DNA from: Basidiobolus meristosporus CBS 931.73
Taxonomy: Eukaryota > Basidiobolomycota > Basidiobolomycetes > Basidiobolales > Basidiobolaceae
Assembly (NCBI GenBank): GCA_002104905.1
Contig: MCFE01000096.1
Coordinates: 62,001 to 126,000 of the forward strand
Direction of reading: 5' to 3'
DNA length: 64,000 nucleotides
A program made the translations under genes and the position numbers. The notes beneath the pieces were generated by a model that saw nothing but the letters and a program-made list of their open reading frames with translations, ran no database searches and was not told the DNA's origin. Shown piece after piece: positions 33,721-45,880 of this stretch (the first letter of the stretch is position 1; each line of letters begins with the position of its first letter).

Positions 33721-36085
33721 AATACAAGCTCCATAGGACCCAACAAGATTTGCCAGAAGATTTGAGCCATTACCCACTTATTGAAAAGAGACTACCAATA
33801 TTATCAAGATTACAACACCAACCTAGCTACTTGAAGTGAACTCAATACCATTACCACTCTCACATGGAGCCCCACAGTTTGTTGAAAAGAATGTAGAAAG
33901 CTTCATATTTAAGTGAGAGAAGCTCTGCAAGAAGTGCAGCCTATCTGAGCAAAAAATGGCTGAAGAATTCCCCTACTACTGCACCAATAATATTACCATT
34001 AAGCTTCTCAAACAAGGAGACATTCTCACTGGCTGGGCCTCAATGAAGACCTACCTACAAGCTGAGTATGGTATGCTGTAAGAGTCTTGGAGATATTGGA
34101 AGTGATTGGTAGTACAAGTAGATTATGTGGTTTTCACTTAATGATTTATTGAATGTAAAGTAGTATTTATACTTTTACATGGTCTTGGCATTAAAACCAT
34201 GTAGAATAGGTTAAGGAGGGTCCCAAGAACATGTGTGCAAAGTTTGGGGCTGTTTGAACAACTTTGAGAATTTTCTTGTTCTGGGTACCTGGTATTATGG
34301 TGAAAATATTCTAAGTAAATCCCAACAAGGAATTTTGTCAATATTCTCTAGGATTTGAGGGTAATGATCTAGGTGACTAAGTTAGGTGAATATTTAGGTA
34401 GATTACAAATTTTTACAACATTGTAGACCCCAGATATACTATGGAATTGAAGACTTCAGATACTTTGGAAGGACTGGACTTTCCAAGCAACCACTTAAGG
34501 AGTTCATTCAACAGTATGAAGACATGGCCAAGCCACTCCTAGAGTCCCTGGCTATAGCTGAGCTTACCATGACACTTTACCTTGCACAAGGGCTTCCCCA
34601 GGACTTGGCAAGGAAAGTTGACTAACATGCAGCTAAGAATGACAAGTCTGGCATTCCATGCTTTGCAGAGATGAAATGCATTCTCCTAGAGGCAAAGCAG
34701 ACTTCCACCTTTATAAGACTCCTAACATCTAATCTGCCAGACCAGTCAACCAAGGGGCCAAGGAGTGCTGTTGCTGACAATCAGACCTACACTACCAAGA
34801 GCATTGACCAACTTGCTCAACAGCTACAAAAGCTAGCCCTCAAGATTAAAGGCTCAGCTGAGGTAGTTACTGAGGGCCAAAGACTCTTGCCCAGACACTA
34901 CATCTGGTGTGACTCTACTCAGCATGCCAGACAAGAATTCCCAGAGCTTAGTCAGCCACTTAGAAAAGGAGCAGCACAGTTTGATGCTGATGGAATGCTT
35001 GCTGATAAGAAGGAAGAAGGATCCCCACTAATTTTCAAAGAGGAGGGATGGGAGCTCTTTTCCAGAAATCCAACTCAGCAACCAGAAAGATTACTGTTGA
35101 TGCCCTTGTTGGGACTCATACAGTGAATCCAAGCAGTCCTGACAACAGAAAATACACAGTAGATGCCTTTGCTACCAAAAGACACCATCCTGACAAACCT
35201 GTCAAACCCATCCTCAGAAGACCTTGATTTGAAGAATCTGACATTGTCATTGACAAGAGGCCTAGTATGCTGCCCACCCAAGATCCATTACCTCACTTTC
35301 AGATGACCTCAAAGATAGCATGCTACTCAAGCTGTCAACTGATTACTGAGAAGCTGCTGAAACAGAACCTCACTTTGTTGGTTGGAGAAATCCCAAATGT
35401 ATCCCCATCTGTTAGGGAGATATTTGATGAGCAGCTTGGAACAAGACAACAAGCTGTTGAACATATGGACACCCATATAATTCAGACAAGCCATGAAGAC
35501 CACCAAAAGGATGCCAACACTACTAGATATAAGATCTTTTGCTCAGTTGCAACTGCTGTAGTGAAAGGATACATTCATGATGGCCCTGTGACTGCAATAT
35601 TGGCAGTGGTTCAAAGATTTGTGTTATGCCACCAGACTTCTGGAAGGCACCTAGAAGCAAGGAGCTACTGCCTGTTGATAGAGATATTGGATGAAACATG
35701 ACTGATGCAAACTCAGGATCTAGTCCACTCTATGGTATAGTGCATAAGTTCACTATTGAGGTACAAGGAATCAAGGTCTGGCTTCCCCTCTTCATCTGCC
35801 AGAAGGCAAACTTTGACCTTCTGCTAGGTAGACCATGGGAAACCAGTACTAAGGCTACAACTACTAACTATTTTAATGGGTCAGTATGGTACACCATACA
35901 AGGATCCAACCTAGGACTACAGTCAACCTTCTGTGGTGTAACACCCAACAATAAGAGGATGCACACAGCTTGCCAGAAGACACTTATTGCTATGGAGGAA
36001 GAAGAGGGACCTAAAAAGATACACCCAATCATTTGGAGCTGCTCATTAGGCATACAGGAGCAGACAGCCATAGTTCAAATGCCCA
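33721..36085 (+). pseudogene. Gypsy-2 gag and protease remnants
   Basis: The gag part before the second solo LTR reads KKCSLSEQKMAEEFPYYC and WASMKTYLQAEYG with one stop. After the LTR it continues YYGIEDFRYFG and KEFIQQYEDMAKPLL to a stop near 34624, then 34671-35126. The zinc-knuckle site reads YIWCDSTQHARQEF: the first and last Cys of the CCHC pattern are replaced by Tyr and Phe. The protease-side part (35698-36080) has NFDLLLGRPWE, a segment typical of this gypsy clade. Several stops. Sequence breaks off at about 36085, where CACTA copy A starts. Confidence 0.75.
34074..34420 (-). repeat. Solo Copia-1-family LTR, minus orientation
   Basis: 347 bp, TGCTGTAAGAG...TTTTACAACA on plus, the reverse orientation of 33374-33720. 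Flanks TGGTA and TTGTA form a one-mismatch 5-bp duplication. It interrupts the Gypsy-2 gag after LQAEYG. Confidence 0.85.
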
Positions 36086-37801
36086 TTAATATTCCAGAAT
36101 TCCACCAATGGCATTGTGATAGTCTTTTGAGCTCTTGACATTGTAGCCTTGTCTGTCAGTGGGATCTTCACTCTGTCAACAATGGAGGCTGTGGAGGCTG
36201 TGGTAGACAAATTGCCTTTTTCAGCAAACTCATCTACCTTGCTGGAGTGTAGCTTAACTAGCTGTGCTTCCACCTCTTGTGAAAACAGCTGTTTTCTTGT
36301 TGGTAATTCTTCTTGGCTATGATGGGATTCAGTCTGTTCCTGGCTTGCAGCATTAATTGGCAAGAACTGCAGTTTTTTTGTATGCCTCCCTATCTCAGGC
36401 TTGGGTATATATTTTTCCCTTTACCTTTTGCTTTATCACTGCCAGGTCTTTCACTGCTACTTTGTCTGAGTGCTTCTTGTAAAGAACTACGTTTTCTCCT
36501 GGATAAATTCTGCTCTGACACATCTGTTTTGGCCTGCTTGTCCCTTGCTGTCACTCTTCTGGCAACCTGAAGTTTCTTTTCAGCTTGTTTTGAGCTCTCA
36601 ACCGTAGTTGTGACAGGCTCCTGTAAAAGCGGCTGGTTTTTATCACTGCCAGGTCCTTCACTGCTACTTTGACTGGGTGCTTCTTGAGTGGTACTACGCT
36701 TTCTCCTTGATAAATGTTGTGCTGGTGCATCCATGTCTGCCTGCTTGTCCTTAATTGGCACTCTTCCAGCTACCTGACGTCTCTTTGACCCTTGTCTGGA
36801 GCTTTTGGCCCTGCTTGTAATGGGCTCTTGAGGATGCCGCTGGCTTTTAGCCATGGCACCCTTGTTCTTCTGCCTTTGATAGTTACTGTTATTCTTAAGA
36901 TACTTTCTTAGCATACCAATGTTGGCCCAAAATCTGTTTGCCGGTATGAATCCAGGATAATGCTCATGGAACAAGTCAAGAGCATTCTGCTTGGCCTTGA
37001 GTTCCTGATGGTCCTATGGTATGCCAGCCTTAAGGTGATGGCATGCTAGACTTCTGACAGCCTCTTGTATATTGGCCCACTCTTCATTATTGCACTCAAC
37101 AGCTTCACGGATCTTCAATGTCTTTTGATTTTTAGGCTTTGGTATAAACACCACATTGTCTCCCTCCCATGCTGTGATACATTTTTCTGTGGGCTTTATC
37201 TTTGGGCACTGTTGTTGTGCTTCAAAGACTGTTGGTGTTCCTCTGCTGTTACATTGGGCGATGGCTCAATTCTTGGCTGTGACATTGAGCTACTTGAGTT
37301 CCTTCTTTGCAGCAAAGATACTGCTTTCTCTACCTGGGATATTGATTGCTCTACATGTATTATCTGCTCATCCTGTTTCTGGACTACTTTCTGATTTCTC
37401 TGGGCCATTGCATCTATCCTATCAGCCACTGCACCTAATTGCTACATCAATGCTTTGGTATGAGCTGACAACATACTTGCTAATATGGGTGGTGGTGATG
37501 TTATTATGGCCACTTGTTGATCTTCAACTGAGGGTACTGCATTTGCTACATTCTTATCTGCCTGAGCATAATGGTTGGCTTGTGGCTCTGCAGAGGTTCT
37601 CAATTGCCTACTTGACTCAGAGCCTGGGGAGTCCACATTAATACCTTCAATGGGCACACTGTCCACAGGGCCTTTTTTGGATTTAGCCCCACTTGTTGCA
37701 CTGAATGTCAAAGCAATCTGTTGTCCAACTGTTCTACTGTTACCATCAGCAGAGGGGTTTGGTTGAGAACTAGACAACTTTGCTTTATTTTTTGGCAGCA
37801 T
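36086..37801 (-). pseudogene. CACTA accessory protein, copy A (coiled coil, duplicated basic unit)
   Basis: On minus, in order: a low-complexity N-terminus MLPKNKAKLSSSQPNPSADG from 37801; a coiled-coil segment (VADRIDAMAQRNQ, SISQVEKAVSLLQRRN); a block with FWANIGMLRKYLKNN near 36900; two tandem copies of a basic unit of about 69 residues (36624-36830 and 36417-36623), each with LSRRKRS and SSSE.PGSDK; and a C-terminal part to about 36100. In-frame stops, for example TAG just after KALM at 37442-37444, and frame changes break it. Copy B at 50340-52156 is homologous. CACTA elements commonly encode a second DNA-binding protein; that role is inferred here, the family itself is not recognised. 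Confidence 0.6.
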
Positions 37802-38305
37802 ATATATGGAAGTGAGTCAAACCAAAGGGGAAATAGTGTTACATATATTTGTGTATGTGGTGCCACAACTTTATTTATAATGCTTACTATGGTGGGTCAT
37901 CATTGAATGTAACATTCATGTAGGTGCAATGTCTCAAATACAAGACTGTCTTAAGTTCACATGAGTATTGACCAAAAAGCGATAAAATAGCGTTATGTTG
38001 TTGAAGGTCAAACTGTTTGCCCCATGGACAAGACTACTTTGACTCAATGCCATAAGAGAAGAGAAAAAGACCATGTGGCTTTTGTGGCAAGCCTCTCAGC
38101 CATGAAGCACACAGACAGCATAGGAAGTATTACAAGGATTATGGCCAGTGTTTTGCTACCCAAGTCATATTTGATCATTCATTGGTCACTACTCTACCAA
38201 GACTATCTTGCCAGCCATTTGATATTTCTATATTGGCACCTGGCCTTCTTTGTCACCTTGTGCAAACTGAGTCAGGTGAGTTTGTGACACCTTTAGGCTC
38301 ACCTC

Positions 38306-38654
38306 TGTTGTAGGAGTCTTGGAGATATTGGAAGTGATTGGGAGGACAAGTAGATTATGTGGTTTTCACTTAATGATTTATTGAATGTAAAAGTAGTGTT
38401 TATACTTTTACATGGACTTGGCATTACAAACACAAAGAATAGGTTAAGGAAGGTCCCAAGAACATGTGTGCAAAGCTTGGGGCTGTTTGGACAACTTTGA
38501 GAATTTTCATGTTCTGGGTACCTGGTATTTTGGTGAAAATATTCTAAGTAAATCCCAACAAGGAATTTGGACAGTATTCTCTAGGATTTGAAGGTGATGA
38601 TCTAAGTGACTAAGTTAGGTGAATATTTAGGTGGAAATACAACTTTTTACAACA
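38306..38654 (-). repeat. Copia-1 3' LTR
   Basis: 349 bp, TGTTGTAGGAG...TTTTTACAACA on plus. Nearly identical to 42641-42989. Confidence 0.92.
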
Positions 38655-38665
38655 CTCCCACTCAG

Positions 38666-40591
38666 CTAAATGCTCATACTGACTAGTCCTAATTTTGACC
38701 TAAGATATTTAAGCTTGTCTCTAGCTAATGGTTTGGTAAATATGTCTGCAATCATTTCATCTGTAGGACAGTAAACTAAGCTAACCAAGTTATTCTCTAT
38801 AGCTTCACATATGAAATGATGTCTAATATCTCTGTGCTTGGATTTAGTATGTAAAGTTGGATTTCTACCTGATTGTATACATCCTTGATTATCTTGTAAT
38901 AAAGTAATAGGCGTTTTTTGACATAGGCCTAAATCGGTAAACAGCTTTCTTAACCACATTGCTTCTTTTGTAGCTTCACAGGCTGCCATATACTCTGCCT
39001 CTGTGGTTGAAAGTGCTACGGTTGGTTGCTCTCTTGAATTCCATGATATTGCTCCTTTACAGCAAAGAAAGGTGTATCCTGTGGTGGATCTTCTGTCTTC
39101 TGAATTTTGTCCCCAATCAGCATCAGAGTATCCCATAAGATCCTGTGCTGAACCCTCATAAGTATATTTTAAGCAGATATCAGCAGCTCCTTTTAGGTAT
39201 CTAAAAATCCGCTTAACTGCTGCAATACAATCAGATCCATAGTTCTGATTATGTTGGCCAACAACTCCCACTGAATATGAGATATCTGGACATGTTCCAA
39301 GCATGATATACATCAGACTGCCAACCATAGATTGAGAAGGAAAGTCAGGGCTTTCAGATGGCACCAAGCTCTCTTGAGTTGGTTGAGTTTTGACCAAGTT
39401 AAGGTTTGTCTCCATTGGGGTAGCTGCTGGTTTACAGTCTTCCATTTTGTACTTCTTTAGTATATCTTGAATATACTTGGATTGACTTAGGGTGATAGTC
39501 TGGGTACTTCTGTCTATGGAGAACTTAATCCCTAAGTAGTAACTAAGTTCTCCTAGATTGGACATCTTGAACTCCTTAGATAGGCTGGATTTAGTCTCTT
39601 CCAATGCTTCTAGGTTATTGGTGGCTATAATAAGATCATTCACATATAGAGCTAATAGAACTGGATTTTCTCTATCTGGCTTATAGTATATACTATAGTC
39701 AGCATAACTTCTTTTGAAACTCAAAGATTCAAAATAAGAATCTATCTTGCAATTCCAGGCTCTTAGTGATTGTTTGAGACCATATAGTGACTTTTTAAGC
39801 TTGTAGACCAAATGGGGGTTATCTTGGTCAACAAACCCATCAGGCTGGTCCATATACACATCCTCATCAAGTTCTCCATTCAAAAATGCAGTTTTTACAT
39901 GCATTTGATGAATAAAAAACTTATATTTGGCTGCAATAGCCAATATTAATCTGATGGAATTAAACTTGGCTACTGGTGCAAAGGTCTCATTATAGTCAAG
40001 TCCTTTTGTTTGAGAGTATCCTTTGGCTACAAGTCTTGCTTTGTATCTTTCAATTGTAGCATCAGCCTTGTGTTTTGTCTTGAAGACCCATCTGCATCCA
40101 ATTGATTTTTGGTTGATTGGTAATTTGACTAAGTCCCAAGTTTGATTTTCCATTAGGGCCTGATATTCCTCAGTTATTGCAGATCTCCAAAACTTAATCT
40201 GGGGCCTATTTAGGGCCTCTCTTACAGTCTGGGGCTCATCAATGTGGACTGAATAGGCATAGGCTAAGTTTGTACCCTCATTGATATAGTAATTTGGACT
40301 ATTTCTTATCCGTTTGGATCTCCGGGCATTTGATACTGCAATGATCACTTCTGGGATATTCCTGGGTGCTGATTCTGGCTGAACCATGGTTGTAGAGTCC
40401 TCTGGAGTGAAAAAATTCTCATTGTTTTGCTCTGATTCAATGCTGACAATTGGTGGACTTAAGTTCAGATTTTTGTCATCATCTGATGTCATTTTTTGTG
40501 AAAATTTTGAATTTTCATCAAACAACACATCCCTGGACTTGATAAGCTTTTTTTGCTTTGGTATTGTAGAGTCTCTATGCCTTACTCTCAT
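38666..40591 (-). pseudogene. Copia-1 pol: reverse transcriptase and RNase H
   Basis: A 641-codon open stretch. RT motifs in order: WVFKTKHKADATIERYKARL, HQMHVKTAFLNGEL (first catalytic Asp replaced by His), SLYGLKQSLRAW, LYVNDLIIAT (first Asp of YVDD replaced by Asn). RNase H follows with GYSDADWG, ALSTTEAEYMA and LLQDNQG, and the end YCPTDEMIADIFTKPLA. The frame is open, but two RT catalytic positions are altered, so polymerase activity is not expected. It joins the integrase frame through an overlap near 40575-40591. Confidence 0.9.
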
Positions 40592-41936
40592 TGCAGTAGC
40601 CCAAAAATATGCATTTTACACTTTTTGGCTCAAATTTTGACTGATTTCCGGCCAGTTTTTTGGCATATGCTGTACACCCAAATATTCTTAGATGTTCTGC
40701 ACTTGGTCTGTATCCATACCATGCTTCAAATGGAGTAGAATCACAAAGTATTCTGTTATAACTCCTATTTTTAAGATACACAGCATTGGCAACTGATTCC
40801 GCCCAAATATCATAGGATAATTTTTGATCATGGATCATAGATCTTGCCATATCAATTATTGATCTGTTAGCTTGTTCTGCTATTCCATTTTGCTGTGGGG
40901 AGTATGGTACAGTAGTCTCTTGCTTTATCCCATGAATTTTGCAGAAGTGGATGAAGAGTTTTGAGGTATATTCTCCACTATTGTAAGAGTGTATTTTCTT
41001 GATTTTTTCACCAGTTTCTCTCTCCACCATGGCTTTAAACTCCCTGAACTTGGACAGGGCTTCTTCCTTTCTCTCCATGAAGTAGACCCATGTGTATCTT
41101 GTATAATCATCAATAAAAGTGATCAAATACTTCCTCCTGCCTAAAGATAAATTTTGCATAGGTCCATACAGATCTGAGTGAATTGGATCTAATTTTTTCT
41201 TAGTTTTGATTAAGCCAGAGCTCTTGAACAGTTATCTGGCTTGTTTCCCATATATACAGGCTTCACAGTGCCCCAAATTAGCTGGGGGCTCAATTTTCAC
41301 TCCAGAAATTAGCTGATCTTTGATCATTTTACGCAAATAATCAAAATTGATGTGTCCAAATCTCCTGTGCCAAAGCATTGGTGCTTCTTCATTTAAGTTA
41401 CTTATATTGGCTTCCAAATATGATGGAATGTAAGTCAACCTGTATAGATTCTGATCTCTGATGCCCAAAGCAATATGGGCACCATTCTGATCAGTGATCC
41501 TGCATCCAGAATTGTCAAAACTGAAACTGAATCCTTCTGCTGTGGCCTTGCTTACAGAGAGTAGGTTCTTGGCTATTTCTGGTACATAGAGTACTTCTTT
41601 AAAGGTCAGTGTATGGCTTCCTTCACTGCTTCTTGGGTTTACTTGGATAGTTCCTTCTCCCACTGCATCAAGTGTTCTATTGACACCCATAAAAACCTTC
41701 TTAATTGGAATTTCTTGATATTGGGTAAAAAGTTCTTTTTGGTGTGTAAAGTGTTGAGAAGCTCCAGAGTCAATATACCACGTCTGAGAATCCTTGTTTG
41801 TGGTCCTATTTAGTGCAAATATGAATAGTGTATCTTCAGTTGTTGCAGCATTTCCATATTCAGGCTTCTTTTGCTGATTATCTTTCTTTTTGAGACACCG
41901 GTCTGATGTGTGTCCTTTCCTTTTGCAGTAGTACAA
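40575..41936 (-). pseudogene. Copia-1 protease and integrase
   Basis: 41232-41936 holds the zinc knuckle CKRKGHTSDRC, the protease WYIDSGASQHFTHQ and the HHCC region of integrase (LWHRRFGHINFDYLRK, CEACIYGKQ), ending in a stop at 41232. 40575-41159 holds the integrase core: FIDDYTRYTWVYF, HSYNSGEYTS (second catalytic Asp replaced by Tyr), QQNGIAEQANRS (Glu kept) and TPFEAWYG. A functional integrase would insert the cDNA. Confidence 0.88.
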
Positions 41937-42640
41937 AACAGGTTGCTGTTGCCTTTGTAGGGTCTTGGGTACCTTCTTTGTTGGTTATCATTGCTTATTA
42001 AAGCATTTTCTTCTTCCTTCTTATTGGCACTTGTTTTTCTTAATTCTTCATCCAGGAGCCTTCCATATACGTAATTTAAGGTCAAATCTTCAGTTCTGGA
42101 CTCTAGGGCTGATACAAGGCCCTTAAACTTGTCTGTCAGGCTATTCAGGATGGTAACTATCACATCCTCATCAGCAGTTGGTATACCCACAGATTTCATC
42201 TCATCTACCAGCAGGGTAATTCCGTTAATTAGATTTTTCATTTCTTCTCCTGGCAGCATCTTTGTAGTAAAGAATTTTTGTCTCAGATACATCTTCTTGG
42301 CAGCTGAGCATGACTGGTAGGTGTCTTCTAATGCTTTTGAGGCATTCTTTGCCGTTTTTGCTCTTGAGCATTGAATTAGCAATTTGTCCTTGACATTAAG
42401 GCAAATGCAGTTAAAGGCACTTTGTTCTTTCTTGTGGTACTTTAAGGCTTCCTCTCCACGTTTTTAGGAGGGCATTCTTCACCCATGACAATATCCCAAT
42501 GGCCTCTTTCTTGTAGCAGCATCTTCATTTTCACCTTCCACAATTGGTAGTTAGATCCATCCAACTTTTCAGCAGAGGGAGAAATTCCAGTAATAGCAGT
42601 AGTAGACATTGCAGAGAGTGACAGCTTGGGGCTCATAACC
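41810..42640 (-). pseudogene. Copia-1 gag
   Basis: Starts near 42609 with MSTTAITG followed by KLDGSNYQLWKVKMKMLLQE, the UBN2-type copia gag opening. A TAA after ERKP (about 42464) and frame changes near 42400 and 41935 split it; 41810-42382 carries the capsid-like part (YLRQKFFTTKMLPGEEMKNL and LNYVYGRLLDEELR). It continues into the zinc knuckle in another frame. Confidence 0.8.
42628..42640 (-). promoter_or_regulatory. Primer-binding site of Copia-1
   Basis: On minus GGTTATGAGCCCC directly follows the 5' LTR. Related GGTTTTGAGCCC follows the LTR at 50321 and precedes the LTR at 57049 in the opposite orientation, so it is conserved in the family. Confidence 0.6.
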
Positions 42641-42989
42641 TGTTGTAAGAGTCTTGGAGATATTGGAAGTGATTGGGAGGACAAGTAGATTATGTGGTTT
42701 TCACTTAATGATTTACGGAATGTAAAAGTAGTATTTATACTTTTACATGGACTTGGCATTACAAACACAAAGAATAGGTTAAGGAAGGTCCCAAGAACAT
42801 GTGTGCAAAGTTTGGGGCTGTTTGGACAACTTTGAGAATTTTCATGTTCTGGGTACCTGGTATTTTGGTGAAAATATTCTAAGTAAATCCCAACAAGAAA
42901 TTTGGTCAGTATTCTCTAGGATTTGAAGGTGATGATCTAAGTGACTAAGTTAGGTGAATATTTAGGTAGAAATGCAATTTTTTACGACA
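42641..42989 (-). repeat. Copia-1 5' LTR
   Basis: 349 bp, TGTTGTAAGAG...TTTTTTACGACA on plus; followed by the duplicated target and the resumed Tnp2 gene. Confidence 0.92.
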
Positions 42990-45880
42990 CCTCAGCCTTC
43001 TGAATATGGCACGCAGAGTGATAGCTCTGACAAAGAAGGTTCACTGATGGATTTTGAGCCTATCTCCCCTAACAACAGTACCATGTATGAGCCCAGTAAA
43101 TTCCCTATATGCAATGAGACATCACCCATTTAAACATATACTAAGGATACTTTATGGAGCCAAGTGAGCCCAGTAATCAATCTATTGGTGAATGATGTAA
43201 TGTTGTGGCTAGAGAAGTGGCGCAATTCCACTAATATTAGTAATGGGGGCTTTGGGGATTTAATACTACTTCTTGCCAAATTCATACCGGGATGCAACTT
43301 GCCATGTACATGGTACAAGTGGACAACCATCATGTGGCTGGCAACATATGATCCAGAGACTGTCCTGATTCCAGCATGTGTTAACAGTTGCATGGCATTC
43401 ATATCTAAAAATGCAACCATTGCATCATGTCCAAATTGTCAGGAATCCACGACCATTGAGGGAAAACATTGTTCACACTCCAGATATATTCTGGTCATAC
43501 CCCATCTGAGGAAGCTGATGCAGTCCAACAAATATTGCAAAGCTATATGGTACTGCACTCAGTATCAATCAAGCGTAATTATATCCAATATATTTGATGG
43601 CAAACATGACAAACAGCTAAGAAGCAAGTGCTACTCTGAAGGTATGTATGATCATGCCATTGCTTTATCACTTGATGGATTCTCATTAAACAAGTACTCT
43701 ACCAGCAAATCCTGCTGGCCACTGACTCTCATCAATCTGAATATGCTGCCCATCTTATGGTATCAGAGCAATAATCTGATGGTAGTCTCACTGGTATCTG
43801 GGCCTAAATCTTTGTCCAACCAGGATAGCAGCCTGTATCCATTGCTGAATGAATTTTGTATGCTTTCCAGTGGGATAACGGTAAATGGTCATCATGTAAA
43901 AGCGCATATTATTATCTGCATTGGAGATACTCCAGCCATCAGCAAGATAGCAGGTTTTTCCAGGCACAATGGACAGTATTGCTGTCAAATGCACAAGATC
44001 CAGGGGATTTACTCCATAACTTACACACATTATTATTACCCAAACACCAGAACTAAGAACATTATTGTTCCACAGAGAGAACATACAGAAGTAAGCATGC
44101 AATTGCAGCAAAGTTGGCAAGCTATAAGCCATTGGCAAGAAAATGGAATCAATTGGAAACTGGAGATACTTAAGATAGAGGGTATCTGTTGGAGCAAAAG
44201 CTTTCCACTGGGAGCAATGCATTTGCTTTTCAACAATATCCCTATACTGATGACCAAGTTTTACATGGGGCATTTCAAGCTAAATGAGCCCTTCAAGATA
44301 CCAGAGAAATTTGAAAAAATTGTCAAGATATTGCAGAGTATCCGCTACCCTAAGTACTTCTCACAGGCTCCAATTAATATTCATACGCATATGTAACAAT
44401 GCAAATGGAAAGACTGGATGAGCTGGATATGTATTTATTTAAGTGGTGTTCTGAAGCCATTCCTACTAAGAATACATTGGAAGCATTGGGAGTCATATGT
44501 GGACATTGTAGGAATATTTATCCAGAAGCAGATCACCAATACCAACTTGACACATCTACAGCTGTTGAGTGAAGAGTTTGTGATGGGATTTGAGCAGCTA
44601 TACTACAAACCTAAAGCTGAACACGTAGATCTCTGCCACTACTGTATCCATTGTCCACTCCATCTTGCATGGTGTGTGGAGAATATTGGGCCTTGCTTCA
44701 CCTTCTGAGAGTTTCCTATGGAGCGGATGTTTAGGGAGATAGGAAGATGAGTCAAGTTGCAGGTACTATCATATCCCAATCTCATCAAGAATATCACCAT
44801 CAAGTCCATCATGGATGTGATGAGTTGGCACATGGAGGACAGCCAGAAAGAGTTGGAAAATACTGAGTACAAATGTGCACATGGAGACACCTATGCCTAT
44901 AGTATTAAGAAGCTAAGCAGCCCCAATGTGTGGGTAATCAGTTAAGTAATGCAAAGTTGGGTTGGGTGCAACAAGCAACTAATTTCTATCAGGAAAACTC
45001 CACCAAGATATGCCGGATTTCTTGAGGTCACAAGCCAACTTCTACACCATTTAATACAGAATTCACACAAACAAAAGCCAGAGCACACCTATAAGAGGGA
45101 CTAGAATATAGCGGGGAGAAGGAAAATATTGGCTAAATGCCAAAAAGTGCTTTGCCAATATTCAGGAGGTATTAATGGCAGAAGTGGTAACAACCAAGCA
45201 TATGTTTGCAAGAGGTATATGCTACCAGCAGTACAAGGTACATGGCAACTTTGCAAGTATCACACTAAAGAGCCATAAAGTTGAGGTGATAGAAGTATGT
45301 CAATTGCGGCAGGTGTGCGCATTTGTAGAGGTTAGTAAGCGGGAGGCCATAGCTTTTTTGATCAGAACTATATGTGGAATACCCAAGGTAGTAGTGGGTA
45401 AGCAAATAAAGAAAGGTTATTCTACAGTGGAATATATGAATTGCATAAGGGGAAGTAGAAAAAGGAAATACCATTTAGTAAATTGGTACGGTAGCATTAT
45501 ATAGAACCAGTGGCAGGCTGTCATACTGCCAAAAAAAAAGCCATCAGAGTCTTGCTGTGAGGCCGTCAAAATACCATCAAGTTTCTTGCCATATAAGGCA
45601 ATTGGAAGTCCTGGCCAACTGGAACCTCTTAAAATAGTAATAGAGAGCTGAAAGACCACAACAATACCATGCAAATATTGTCACAGCACCAATCAAAAAT
45701 TGTCAAGTTTATCCCTTTATTTGGCTGTAAAGTTTGCAAAACACCGTCATGATCTCATTATAAGATTGTCAGGAGGGTCACTAATTCCAAGCTGCTGTTA
45801 TTATGACGGTCTCTAAACAGGATCCTGACAAATGATCTGGATTGGATCCACCTTTAGGACCAAATTATTTTTCATAGGGG

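Larger units (their letters stand above)
38306..42989 (-). mobile_element. Copia-1: full-length Ty1/copia retrotransposon
   Basis: 4684 bp with two 349-bp LTRs. Order on minus: gag, protease, integrase, RT, RNase H. It splits the Tnp2 gene at the sequence that is uninterrupted in copy B (GGCTCACCTCAGCC); the target duplication is ACCTC, or CCTC if the final A belongs to the LTR. A primer-site-like GGTTATGAGCCC follows the 5' LTR and a purine tract GAGTGGGAG precedes the 3' LTR. Confidence 0.93.
38024..45504 (+). pseudogene. Tnp2-type (Transposase_21) transposase, copy A, split by Copia-1
   Basis: The N-terminal part lies at 38024-38305, the rest at 42990-45504. The open stretch 43164-44396 (410 codons) has the Tnp2 core: LSLDGFSLNKYSTSKSCWPL, LVSGPKSLSN, ITVNGHHVKAHIIICIGDTP and GFSRHNGQYCCQM. 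Next comes a DUF4218-like block (CIHCPLHLAWCVENIGPCF, then FPMERMFREIGR, separated by a TGA) and a C-terminal tail (YQQYKVHGNFAS, 45175-45504). Several stops and frame changes. The Zn-finger-like N-terminus visible in copy B is frameshifted here. A functional member would cut and move the element. Confidence 0.8.
36086..45880 (+). mobile_element. CACTA/Tnp2 element copy A, carrying Copia-1
   Basis: Two divergent genes: an accessory coiled-coil gene on minus (36086-37801) and a Tnp2-type transposase on plus (38024-45504, split by Copia-1 at 38306-42989). The right end, GATCTGGATTGGATCCACC...CAAATTATTTTTCATAGGGG at 45880, is shared with copy B (ends 55541) and with a fragment near 57390-57592. 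The left end is truncated against Gypsy-2 at about 36085. The classical CACTA tip is not visible; the class is assigned from the transposase. Confidence 0.75.
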
